Shown one piece after another: positions 56,589-64,000 of a stretch of DNA of 64,000 bases. The DNA is from Beijerinckiaceae bacterium (GTDB lineage Bacteria; Pseudomonadota; Alphaproteobacteria; Rhizobiales; Beijerinckiaceae), in the NCBI GenBank assembly GCA_027531565.1, contig JAPZSB010000002.1, positions 372,001 through 436,000 on the forward strand, given 5' to 3'. The notes below the pieces were generated by a model. The model saw nothing but the letters and a program-made list of their open reading frames with translations, did no database searches and was not told the origin of the DNA. Both the position numbers and the translations under genes were made by a program. The number at the start of each line of letters is the position of its first letter. Position 1 is the stretch's first letter.

Positions 56589-57401
56589 TCAGGCGGTTGC
56601 CTGACCGAGAAGCCGCACCAGTGACTGATGCGCCACTTCGTTGCCGGCAACGACATTCCGGCTTTCGAAGATCCGGGCGGAACCGTCCAGAGCCGTGACG
56701 AAGCCGCCGGCTTCCTTCACCAGCAGGATCCCGGCCGCCATGTCCCACGGCGAGAGGTTCCGTTCCCAGAAGCCTTCGAGGCGCCCGGCGGCCACGAAGG
56801 CGAGATCGAGCGCGGCGGCCCCCATGCGGCGGATGCCGGAGCAGCGCGGCATGATGCCGGCCAGTTCGCGGATGAAGAGGCCATGATCACCCCGGCCGGC
56901 ATGGGGAATGCCGCAGCCGATCACGGAATCGGCGAAATCGGTGCGCGGGGAGACGCGAAGGCGGTAATTGTCCCGCGGGGTCGCCCCGACCACGAAGGCG
57001 CCCTGGCCCTTCTCCGCAATGAACATTTCCTCGCTGATCGGGTTGTAGATCAGGCCGGCCACGATCTCGTCATCCCGCTCGAGCCCGATCGAAATGGCGA
57101 ATTGCGGGATGGCGTGCAGGAAGTTCGTCGTGCCGTCGAGCGGATCGATGATGAAGCGGTGGGTCTTGTCCGTGCCTTCCACCGAGCCTTCCTCCTCCAT
57201 GAGGAAGCCATAGCCCGGTCGCGCGCGGGAGAGTTCCTGGAACAGGATCTTCTCCGCCCGCTTGTCCGCTTCCGAGACGAAATCGCCCGGGCCCTTGCGC
57301 GAGATGGTCAGCGACGGCAATTCGAGGAAATCGCGGCGGAGCGACTTGCCGGCCTTGATGGCGGCGGCCGTCATCACGTTCATCAGCGGTGAGCGAAGCA
57401 T
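56589..57401 (-). CDS. Inositol monophosphatase family protein (SuhB-like)
   Basis: 270 residues. IMPase motif 1 DPLDGTTNFLH (86-96, Asp86/Asp89), the preceding FLMEEEGS with metal Glu, and motif 2 NLSPWDMAAGILLVKEAGG near 215. It is a Mg-dependent phosphatase for inositol phosphate or a similar sugar or nucleotide phosphate. The neighbouring genes do not settle the substrate. Confidence 0.9.
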   Translation of the reverse strand: MLRSPLMNVMTAAAIKAGKSLRRDFLELPSLTISRKGPGDFVSEADKRAEKILFQELSRARPGYGFLMEEEGSVEGTDKTHRFIIDPLDGTTNFLHAIPQFAISIGLERDDEIVAGLIYNPISEEMFIAEKGQGAFVVGATPRDNYRLRVSPRTDFADSVIGCGIPHAGRGDHGLFIRELAGIMPRCSGIRRMGAAALDLAFVAAGRLEGFWERNLSPWDMAAGILLVKEAGGFVTALDGSARIFESRNVVAGNEVAHQSLVRLLGQATA

Positions 57402-57490
57402 GGTCGGATGGTCCTGGGAAGCAGCGTTGCGCTTGGTTGCGCGATTACGGGCGGGAAGGCAAGGGGCGGACAGGCAAAGCGGCTGGCGGC

Positions 57491-58144
57491 TCAGGCGCCG
57501 GCCGGGCGAAGGCTGCGCTCCTTGACCCGGCGACGGGCCTCGGCGAGCAGGGCGGCAGGATCCTCCGCCTCGAACAGCCAGGGGCCGAGGGCGATGAATT
57601 CCGCGCCGGTACGGGTCAGCGCTTCGACGCCGTCAAGATCGGGCGCATAGGCGACACAGGGCACCGTGAAGATCGAGGCCCACCATTCCGCGCGTTCGAC
57701 GGTCTGGCTGAAGGCAGGCAGGGTCCCATCGGGCCGCGGCTCGCCGAACATCACATAGTCGATATCGCGCTCGCCGGCCTCCATCGCGTCATGCCGGGCC
57801 TTCAGCCCGCCGATGCCGACGATGCGATCGGGCTTGAGCGCCTCCACGGCCTCGTCAAGGCGCGGGCCGGGGCCGGCGACATGCACGCCATCGATGCCCA
57901 GCCGGGCGACGAGACGCGGATCGGCCGGCAGGTCGATCAGCATGGCCGCGCCGGCTTCCTGGACAAGGCCGCGGATCGCGGTGGCCGGGCCCTTGATCTC
58001 GGGATCGCCGGCGGCGCCGAACGTGGCGCGCAGCACGGCCACCGCGCCGGTGGCGAGAACGGGCTCCAGCTTCGGCCGGAAGGCCATCACATCCGTGATC
58101 GGCGGGGTCAGGAGGTAGAATTGCGGGATCATGCCGGTATCCAT
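57491..58144 (-). CDS. Thiamine phosphate synthase (ThiE-like)
   Basis: 217 residues from ATG 58144, or 213 from the ATG four codons later (MIPQFYLLTPP), the more usual start. TIM-barrel of the TenI/ThiE type: FYLLTPPI, MLIDLPADPRLVARLGIDGV, HVAGPG, DYVMFGEPRPDG and GAEFIALGPWLFE. ThiE joins the thiazole and pyrimidine parts of thiamine. Several catalytic residues are altered relative to E. coli ThiE, common in this alphaproteobacterial subgroup placed next to fba, so enzymatic identity is not certain. Confidence 0.78.
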   Translation of the reverse strand: MDTGMIPQFYLLTPPITDVMAFRPKLEPVLATGAVAVLRATFGAAGDPEIKGPATAIRGLVQEAGAAMLIDLPADPRLVARLGIDGVHVAGPGPRLDEAVEALKPDRIVGIGGLKARHDAMEAGERDIDYVMFGEPRPDGTLPAFSQTVERAEWWASIFTVPCVAYAPDLDGVEALTRTGAEFIALGPWLFEAEDPAALLAEARRRVKERSLRPAGA

Positions 58145-58158
58145 GCCACAAAACGACG

Positions 58159-58190
58159 AAAAGGGCGAATGCCGGATCCGGCACTCGCCC
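58159..58190 (-). terminator. Terminator downstream of fba
   Basis: On the minus strand a 14-bp stem (58190-58177 with 58176-58163, one mismatch) is followed by TTTT. It separates fba from the thiE-like gene, which therefore probably relies on readthrough or its own promoter. Confidence 0.75.
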
Positions 58191-58212
58191 CTCTCATCCG
58201 GGAATGCGGGTC

Positions 58213-59280
58213 TCAGGCGATCTTCGGGTCGAGCGCGCCCTTGGCGTAGAGCTTCGCCATCTCGCTGAGCGGCAGCACCTTCTTGATCTTCGAGGCCTGG
58301 CCAGCCGTGTTGAATTCCTCCAGCCGCTGGCGGCAGAGCTTCGTCATCGCCTCCATGGCCGGCTTGAGATACTTGCGCGGATCGAACTCGCCCGGTTCCT
58401 CGGCGAGGATCCGGCGGATCTGCCCGGTCATCGCCATGCGGTTGTCGGTGTCGATATTGATCTTGCGGACGCCGTGCTTGATGCCGCGCTGGATCTCTTC
58501 CACCGGCACACCCCAGGTCGGCTTCATCTTGCCGCCGTACTTGTTGATGATGTCCTGCAGCTCCTGCGGCACCGAGGAGGAGCCGTGCATCACGAGATGC
58601 GTGTTCGGGAGCTTGCGGTGGATCTCCTCGATCACATGCATCGCCAGCACCTTGCCGTCCGGCTTGCGGGTGAACTTGTAGGCGCCGTGGCTGGTGCCCA
58701 TGGCGATGGCAAGGGCATCGACCCTGGTTTCCTTGACGAATTTCACGGCTTCGTCCGGGTTGGTCAGCAGCTGGTCATGGCTGAGCTTGCCCTCGGCGCC
58801 ATGGCCGTCCTCGGCCTCGCCCATGCCGGTCTCGAGGCTGCCGAGCACGCCGAGCTCGCCTTCCACCGAGATGCCGCCGAGATGGGCCATCTCGGTCACG
58901 GCCTTGGTCACGCCGACATTGTAGTCCCAGTCACCCGGGGTCTTGCCATCGGCCTTGAGCGAGCCGTCCATCATCACCGAGGTGAAGCCGGCCTGGATCG
59001 CCGTCATGCAGGTGGCGGGCTCGTTGCCATGGTCGAGATGCACGCAGACCGGGATATGCGGGTAGATCTCGGTGACCGCATCCATCATGTGCTTGAGCAT
59101 GATGTCATTGGCATAGGAACGCGCGCCGCGGCTGGCCTGGATGATCACCGGCGCGTCGGTCGCGTCGGCGGCGGCCATGATGGCGAGCGCCTGTTCCATG
59201 TTGTTGATGTTGAAGGCCGGCACGCCGTATTCGTGCTCGGCGGCGTGGTCGAGAAGTTGGCGAAGCGTGATGCGTGCCAT
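58213..59280 (-). CDS. fba: Fructose-bisphosphate aldolase, class II
   Basis: 355 residues. Zinc ligands and active-site loops are present: [46 protein letters not shown] and [28 protein letters not shown] marks the CbbA-like subgroup. It reversibly cleaves fructose-1,6-bisphosphate (and may act on sedoheptulose bisphosphate) in the cytosol. Start ATG follows GGGAG; it lies 24 bp after pgk. Confidence 0.96.
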   Translation of the reverse strand: MARITLRQLLDHAAEHEYGVPAFNINNMEQALAIMAAADATDAPVIIQASRGARSYANDIMLKHMMDAVTEIYPHIPVCVHLDHGNEPATCMTAIQAGFTSVMMDGSLKADGKTPGDWDYNVGVTKAVTEMAHLGGISVEGELGVLGSLETGMGEAEDGHGAEGKLSHDQLLTNPDEAVKFVKETRVDALAIAMGTSHGAYKFTRKPDGKVLAMHVIEEIHRKLPNTHLVMHGSSSVPQELQDIINKYGGKMKPTWGVPVEEIQRGIKHGVRKINIDTDNRMAMTGQIRRILAEEPGEFDPRKYLKPAMEAMTKLCRQRLEEFNTAGQASKIKKVLPLSEMAKLYAKGALDPKIA

Positions 59281-59304
59281 GGTTGAGCTCCCTGGGAGAA
59301 AAAA

Positions 59305-60513
59305 TCAGGCCGAAAGCGCCTTCACGCCCGGCAATTCCTTGCCTTCCATCCATTCGAGGAAGGCGCCACCGGCGGTCGAGACATAGGACAGGGCCTCGCC
59401 GACACCGGCATGGTTGACAGCGGCCACGGTATCTCCGCCGCCGGCCACGGAGACGAGCTTGCCAGCTTTGGTCAGCGCGGCAGCCGCGCGGGCCACGGCC
59501 ACGGTGGCGGTGTCAAAGGGCGTGAGTTCGAACGCGCCGAGCGGGCCGTTCCAGACCAGCGTCTTCATGCTGTCGAGCTTCGCGATGATGATTTCGGTGG
59601 CGGTCGGGCCGGCATCGAGGATCATTTCCTCCGGGCCGACCGAGGTGACCGGCGCCGCCCGATGGGGCGGGTTGGCCTTGAATTCCTTGGCGAGCAGCGC
59701 ATCGGTCGGCAGCAGGATCTCACAGCCGGCAGCCTTCGCCTTGGCCTCGATCTCGCGGGCGGTGGCGACAAGGTCATGCTCGCAGAGGCTCTTGCCGACA
59801 TTGACGCCGCGCGCCGCGAGGAAGGTGTTGGCCATGCCGCCGCCAATGACGAGGCAATCGACCTTCGCCACGAGGTTGCCGAGCAGGTCGAGCTTGGTCG
59901 AGACCTTGGCCCCGCCGACAATCGCCATGACCGGGCGGGTCGGCTTGCCGAGGGCGGCATCGAGGGCCTTCAGCTCCGCTTCCATGGTGCGGCCGGCATA
60001 GGCCGGGAGCCGGCGGGCGAGGCCCTCGGTCGAGGCATGGGCGCGATGGGCGGCGGAGAAGGCGTCGTTGACATAGGCATCGCCGAGGGTGGCTAGGGCA
60101 GCCGTGAACCCGGCGTCGTTCTTTTCCTCGCCCTTATGGAAGCGGGTATTCTCGAGGCAGAGCACCTCGCCGTCGGCGAGGGCAGCCACGGCCTTTTCAG
60201 CATCCGCCCCGATGCAGTTGCCGGCAAAGGCGATCGGTTGGCCGAGCAGACCTGCCAGGGCCGCCGCAACGGGGCGGAGGCTCTCGCCGGGATTGGCGCG
60301 TTCCTCGAAGGTCTCGCCCTTGGGCCGGCCGAAATGCGCCAGCAGGATCACCCGGCCGCCACGACCGGCGAGATCGCGGATCGTCGGCAGGATCCGTTCG
60401 AGTCGGGTTGCGTCGGTTACCTGCCCGTTTTCCATCGGTACGTTGAGATCGACGCGGACGAGGATGCGCTTGCCCCGGGGGGCGAGGTCGTCGAGGGTCT
60501 TGAAGGCGGTCAT
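59305..60513 (-). CDS. pgk: Phosphoglycerate kinase
   Basis: 402 residues. [42 protein letters not shown] and [13 protein letters not shown] are the PGK signatures. It transfers phosphate between 1,3-bisphosphoglycerate and ADP. Its ATG overlaps the stop codon of a small coiled-coil membrane protein gene by four bases, so translation of pgk is probably coupled to that gene. Confidence 0.97.
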   Translation of the reverse strand: MTAFKTLDDLAPRGKRILVRVDLNVPMENGQVTDATRLERILPTIRDLAGRGGRVILLAHFGRPKGETFEERANPGESLRPVAAALAGLLGQPIAFAGNCIGADAEKAVAALADGEVLCLENTRFHKGEEKNDAGFTAALATLGDAYVNDAFSAAHRAHASTEGLARRLPAYAGRTMEAELKALDAALGKPTRPVMAIVGGAKVSTKLDLLGNLVAKVDCLVIGGGMANTFLAARGVNVGKSLCEHDLVATAREIEAKAKAAGCEILLPTDALLAKEFKANPPHRAAPVTSVGPEEMILDAGPTATEIIIAKLDSMKTLVWNGPLGAFELTPFDTATVAVARAAAALTKAGKLVSVAGGGDTVAAVNHAGVGEALSYVSTAGGAFLEWMEGKELPGVKALSA

Positions 60514-60890
60514 TTCACGAGGCCGGGGGCGAAGCGGAGCAGCAGGACGAGGAGGAGGGTGGTGGCCACAGCCGTCACCAGCGCCGTGACGATCAGGGCG
60601 CCGAAGCGCGGCACCTTCTCGACCCGCGCCTTCAGGGCCGAGACTTCCGTGGAGAGTTCCACGGCATCGACCGAGCGAGCAGCTTCCTCGACGCGGTGGG
60701 CAGCGGCATCGAGGCGGTTCTCCACCCGCCCGAACAGGGCTTCGTAGCGGGCGAACTTTTCCTCGATGCGCGCGGCCTTTTCCTCGATCCGCGAGAGCTG
60801 GTCGAGGGCGGAGCGCGGCGGCGCCTTGCTGGCGGGTGCGGGAGCCGGTTCGGCAGTCGGATCGACAGTCGGTTCAATGCGATCGTTCAT
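60510..60890 (-). CDS. Small coiled-coil, tail-anchored membrane protein of unknown function
   Basis: 126 residues. Pro/Ala-rich start, a long coiled coil (about 30-90, [20 protein letters not shown]) and one C-terminal membrane helix (about 97-118, [20 protein letters not shown]), predicted to face the cytosol. It has no recognised enzyme domain. It lies between gap and pgk in the central carbon cluster and overlaps pgk (GTGAAATGACC), so its expression is tied to glycolysis/Calvin-type genes. Its reading frame and coupling argue that it is real. Confidence 0.72.
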   Translation of the reverse strand: MNDRIEPTVDPTAEPAPAPASKAPPRSALDQLSRIEEKAARIEEKFARYEALFGRVENRLDAAAHRVEEAARSVDAVELSTEVSALKARVEKVPRFGALIVTALVTAVATTLLLVLLLRFAPGLVK

Positions 60891-60937
60891 TCTCAGCTCC
60901 CGTCAGGGTTGCGCGCGGCGTTCCTTTTTCCGCGCGG

Positions 60938-61945
60938 TCAGATCAGCTTGGCCATGGCCACGGCGGTATCCGACATGCGGTTCGAGAAGCCCCATTCGTT
61001 GTCATACCACGACAGGATGGAGACAAGCGTGCCGCCCATCACCTTGGTCTGATCCATGTGGAAGACCGAGGAATGCGGATCGTGGTTGAAATCGACCGAG
61101 ACGTTCGGGGCGTTGGTATAGCCGAGAATGCCCTTGAGCGGACCATCGGCCGCCGCCTTGATCGCCGCGTTGATCTCGTCCTTCGAGGTCTCGCGCTTGG
61201 CGATGAATTTCAGGTCGACCACCGAGACATTCGGCGTGGGCACGCGGATCGAGGAGCCGTCGAGCTTGCCGTTGAGTTCCGGCAGGACGAGGCCCACGGC
61301 CTTGGCGGCGCCGGTCGTGGTCGGGATCATCGACAGGGCGGCGGCGCGGGCGCGGTAGAGATCCTTGTGCATCGTATCGAGCGTCGGCTGGTCGCCGGTA
61401 TAGGAATGGATCGTCGTCATCATGCCGCGCTCGATGCCGACGGCCTCGTGCAGGACCTTTGCCACCGGGGCGAGGCAGTTGGTGGTGCAGGAGGCGTTCG
61501 AGACGACGAGATGGTCCTTCGTCAGCTTGCCGTGGTTCACGCCGAACACGACCGTGAGATCGGCACCGTCACAGGGGGCGGAGACGAGGACACGCTTCGC
61601 GCCGGCCTGGAGATGGGCGGCGGCCTTGTCCTTCGATGTGAAGATGCCGGTGCATTCCATCGCGATATCGACGCCGAGGGCGGCATGCGGCAGCTCGGCC
61701 GGGTTGCGGATGGCCGTCACCTTGATCGGGCCGGTGCCGACATCGATCGTGTCGCCGTCAACCGTCACGGTGCCGTTGAACTTGCCGTGGACGCTGTCAT
61801 AGCGGAAGAGATGCGCGTTGGTTTCCACCGGGCCCAGATCGTTGATGGCAACCACCTGGATATCCTTGCGGCCCGATTCCACGATGGCGCGCAGGACATT
61901 CCGCCCGATACGTCCGAAACCGTTGATCGCAACCTTCACAGCCAT
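60938..61945 (-). CDS. gap: Glyceraldehyde-3-phosphate dehydrogenase
   Basis: 335 residues, full length. [20 protein letters not shown]-binding start, catalytic Cys153 in SNASCTTNC and His in [21 protein letters not shown] closes the protein. It oxidatively phosphorylates glyceraldehyde-3-phosphate. Cotranscribed with tkt upstream (67 bp) and the coiled-coil protein and pgk downstream. Confidence 0.97.
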   Translation of the reverse strand: MAVKVAINGFGRIGRNVLRAIVESGRKDIQVVAINDLGPVETNAHLFRYDSVHGKFNGTVTVDGDTIDVGTGPIKVTAIRNPAELPHAALGVDIAMECTGIFTSKDKAAAHLQAGAKRVLVSAPCDGADLTVVFGVNHGKLTKDHLVVSNASCTTNCLAPVAKVLHEAVGIERGMMTTIHSYTGDQPTLDTMHKDLYRARAAALSMIPTTTGAAKAVGLVLPELNGKLDGSSIRVPTPNVSVVDLKFIAKRETSKDEINAAIKAAADGPLKGILGYTNAPNVSVDFNHDPHSSVFHMDQTKVMGGTLVSILSWYDNEWGFSNRMSDTAVAMAKLI

Positions 61946-62012
61946 GTCTTTCTCCTCGATCGAAAATTCGCGCGGTCCCCATGCGGTGGCAGACCTGAAT
62001 ATTGCCTGAAGC

Positions 62013-64000
62013 TCAACGCTTCAGTTTTGCCCTTGCCGCAGAAACAATGGCCGCGGCCGTGATGCCGAAATGGTCGAAGACCTTGCCGGCCGGGCCGGAC
62101 GCGCCGAAGCCTTCCATGCCGATGAAGACGCCATCGGCGCCGATCACGGCATCCCAGCCCTGACGGACGGCGGCCTCGACGGCGATCTTCACCTTCGTGC
62201 GGCCGATCACCTTGCGGCGATAGGCTTCCGGCTGGGCCAGGAACCGGTCGAGGCAGGGCACCGAGACGACCCGGGCGAGGATGCCGGATTCCAGCAGCGT
62301 CTTGCGGGCGGCAACGGCGAGGGCCACTTCCGAGCCGGAGGCGAAGAGCGTCACCTCGGCGCGCCCATCGGCACCGAGCAACTCGTAGGCGCCGAGGGCG
62401 GAGAGGTTCTTCGCGCCGGCCTCCTGCCGGAGTTGCGGCAGGTTCTGGCGCGTGAGGGCCAGCACGGTCGGGCGGGCGGCGTTGCCGAGGGCGCATTCCC
62501 AGGCCTCGGCGGTCTCGATCAGGTCGCAGGGGCGGAACACATCGAGGTTCGGCATGGCCCGCAGCGAGGCAATCTGCTCGACCGGCTGGTGCGTCGGGCC
62601 GTCCTCGCCCACGCCGATGGAATCATGCGTGAAGACATAGACGACGCGCTGGTTCATCAGCGCCGAGAGCCGGATGGCCGGGCGGCAGTAATCCGCGAAG
62701 ACGAGGAAGGTTCCGCCGACCGGGATCGTGCCGCCATGGAGAGCCAGCCCGTTCATGGCGGCGGCCATGGCATGCTCGCGGATGCCATAATGGACGAACT
62801 GGCCCGCGAAGCTGCCGGCCTTGATCGTGGCCATGGCCTTGGTCTTCGTGTTGTTCGACCCGGTCAGGTCGGCCGAGCCCGAGACGAGTTCCGGCAGGAC
62901 GGGCGTCAGCGCGTCGAGGACGATCTCGCCGGCCTTGCGCGTCGCCATCTCCTGCGGGCTGGCGAGGGCGGCGGCTTTGACCTGGCGGATGGCCTTGGCC
63001 AGCGCTTTCGGCAAGGCACCGGACGTGACGCGGAGGAATTCCTCGCGCGCCTTCGGCTTCGCCTTGCCAAGCCGCTCCTTCCAGGCCGCATGGGCGGCGG
63101 CACCGCGCGTGCCGGTTGCCTTCCAGAGGGCATAGACCTCGTCCGGAACCACGAACGGCGCGTGTGTCCAGCCGAGCTTCTCCTTGGCGGCTGCCAGTTC
63201 CCCGGCATCGGTGATCGCGCCATGGGCTGTCGAGGTGCCGGCCTTGGTCGGGAAGCCGTAGCCGATCGTCGTCTTGCAGGCGATCAGGGTCGGCTTGTCC
63301 GAGGCGCGGGCCATGCTGATCGCACCGGCAATCGCATCGGGATCATGGCCGTCAATGGCGATGGTGGCCCAGCCCGAGGCCGCGAAACGCGCGAGCTGGT
63401 CGGTCGAATCGGTGATCGAGACCGGGCCGTCGATCGAGATGCCGTTATCATCCCAGAGGACGATGAGACGCGAGAGCTTGAGATGCCCGGCAAGCGTCAG
63501 CGCTTCCTGGCTGATGCCCTCCATCAGGCAGCCATCGCCGGCGAGCACATAGGTGTAATGGTCGACCACCGACTTGCCGAAACGGGCATTGAGCACGCGC
63601 TCCGACAGCGCCATGCCGACCGCTGTCGCCAGCCCCTGTCCGAGCGGGCCTGTTGTCACCTCGACGCCAGCGAGATGGCCGAATTCCGGATGGCCGGCTG
63701 TCTTCGAGCCGAGCTGCCGGAACGCTTTCAGTTCCGCCATGCTGGCGTCCTTCACCCCGATCAGGTGCAGGAGCGAATAGACCAGCATCGAGCCATGCCC
63801 GGCCGAGAGCACGAACCGGTCGCGGTCCGGCCAGGCGGGGTCCGCCGGGTCGAAATTCAGGAAATCGCGAAAGAGCACCGTGGCGATGTCGGCGGCGCCG
63901 AGAGGCAGGCCGGAATGGCCGGATTTGGCCGCCGCGACAGCATCCATCGAGAGGGCGCGAATGGCATTGGCCATCGCGTTGTGCTGGGCGCGATTGATCA
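62013..64000 (-). CDS. tkt: Transketolase (5' end beyond the window)
   Basis: 662 codons are present, including the stop. The thiamine diphosphate domain ([36 protein letters not shown]), the pyrimidine domain ([20 protein letters not shown]) and the C-terminal domain are recognisable. An internal Met at 63974 could be taken for the start, but the frame stays open to the edge through INRAQHNA, as in normal TKT N-termini, and the codon at the edge reads xTG, so the true start is probably one base outside. First gene of tkt-gap-pgk-fba; supports Calvin/pentose phosphate interconversion. Confidence 0.95.
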   Translation of the reverse strand, partial: INRAQHNAMANAIRALSMDAVAAAKSGHSGLPLGAADIATVLFRDFLNFDPADPAWPDRDRFVLSAGHGSMLVYSLLHLIGVKDASMAELKAFRQLGSKTAGHPEFGHLAGVEVTTGPLGQGLATAVGMALSERVLNARFGKSVVDHYTYVLAGDGCLMEGISQEALTLAGHLKLSRLIVLWDDNGISIDGPVSITDSTDQLARFAASGWATIAIDGHDPDAIAGAISMARASDKPTLIACKTTIGYGFPTKAGTSTAHGAITDAGELAAAKEKLGWTHAPFVVPDEVYALWKATGTRGAAAHAAWKERLGKAKPKAREEFLRVTSGALPKALAKAIRQVKAAALASPQEMATRKAGEIVLDALTPVLPELVSGSADLTGSNNTKTKAMATIKAGSFAGQFVHYGIREHAMAAAMNGLALHGGTIPVGGTFLVFADYCRPAIRLSALMNQRVVYVFTHDSIGVGEDGPTHQPVEQIASLRAMPNLDVFRPCDLIETAEAWECALGNAARPTVLALTRQNLPQLRQEAGAKNLSALGAYELLGADGRAEVTLFASGSEVALAVAARKTLLESGILARVVSVPCLDRFLAQPEAYRRKVIGRTKVKIAVEAAVRQGWDAVIGADGVFIGMEGFGASGPAGKVFDHFGITAAAIVSAARAKLKR

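Noticed and set aside
57402..57490. suhB-type small RNA before the inositol monophosphatase gene
   Set aside because: Only 89 bp, and neither a characteristic hairpin pair nor a T-run was found.
63900..63974. Transketolase start at the Met at 63974
   Set aside because: The frame continues upstream to the edge with residues typical of the transketolase N-terminus, so the Met is internal and the gene is incomplete in the window.

Overview
This is a GC-rich chromosomal segment of an alphaproteobacterium, most likely a member of the Hyphomicrobiales (Rhizobiales). The signs are the ruvC-ruvA-ruvB-ybgC-tolQRAB-pal-cpoB-tilS-ftsH-glmM order, the lineage-restricted cell-cycle proteins TrcR (DUF1013) and RcdA (DUF1465) flanking DUF1192, an Omp25/31-like porin, Flp pilins, an alphaproteobacterial CheZ, a CIRCE-controlled groESL operon next to intergenic palindromic repeats of a rhizobial kind, and CtrA-type TTAA-N7-TTAA boxes. 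The genome carries flagellar (fliG, cheZ) and Flp-pilus genes, although neither full machine is encoded here. No prophage, transposase, CRISPR array, rRNA or tRNA was found.

Layout. 1-2130: tail of a META-domain protein, then a GntR-type regulator with its own operator/promoter and an enolase-superfamily dehydratase. 2130-4640: two kinds of intergenic repeat, a string of hairpins, and groEL/groES behind CIRCE and a probable heat-shock promoter. 4640-11350: transporters (EamA, TSUP), a polysaccharide flippase, cheZ, an L,D-transpeptidase, a DUF2076 protein and a Nudix hydrolase. 11510-15110: three tandem Flp pilins facing a CpaC-N-like protein and two TadE-type minor pilins. 15180-17330: rluD and rpoH. 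17330-23630: a proline-rich membrane protein, purA, a MuiA-type protein, a glutamine amidotransferase and a second EamA transporter. 23690-28090: a second copy of the cloverleaf repeat, serA, serC and an isolated fliG. 28090-29030: an Omp25-like porin behind a perfect CtrA box.

29130-47970 runs almost entirely on the minus strand. In transcription order it holds DUF4164, zapA, the 6S RNA gene, ymdB, yebC, ruvC, a small secreted protein, ruvA, two GNAT acetyltransferases, ruvB, ybgC, tolQ-tolR-tolA-tolB, queC and a VUT-family transporter, pal, cpoB, tilS, ftsH and glmM. Holliday-junction processing, the Tol-Pal envelope machine, queuosine supply, tRNA-Ile lysidine synthesis, membrane proteolysis and amino-sugar synthesis are packed together, many with 1-7 bp overlaps. 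48220-52480: a PrpE-like acyl-CoA synthetase, trcR, DUF1192, a candidate small RNA behind a CtrA box, rcdA and rpmE. 52660-57400: an ABC exporter, a MotA/MotB-like pair and an inositol-monophosphatase family protein. 57490-64000: thiE and a central carbon cluster (fba, pgk, gap, tkt; tkt runs off the window) with a small coiled-coil membrane protein between gap and pgk.

The genome looks ordinary and vertically inherited. The interesting signals are regulatory or architectural: the CtrA-box promoter and candidate sRNA upstream of rcdA, a CtrA box before the porin, translationally coupled GNAT genes inside the ruv operon, queuosine genes inside tol-pal, a near-leaderless GntR promoter/operator, and cloverleaf-shaped dispersed repeats.
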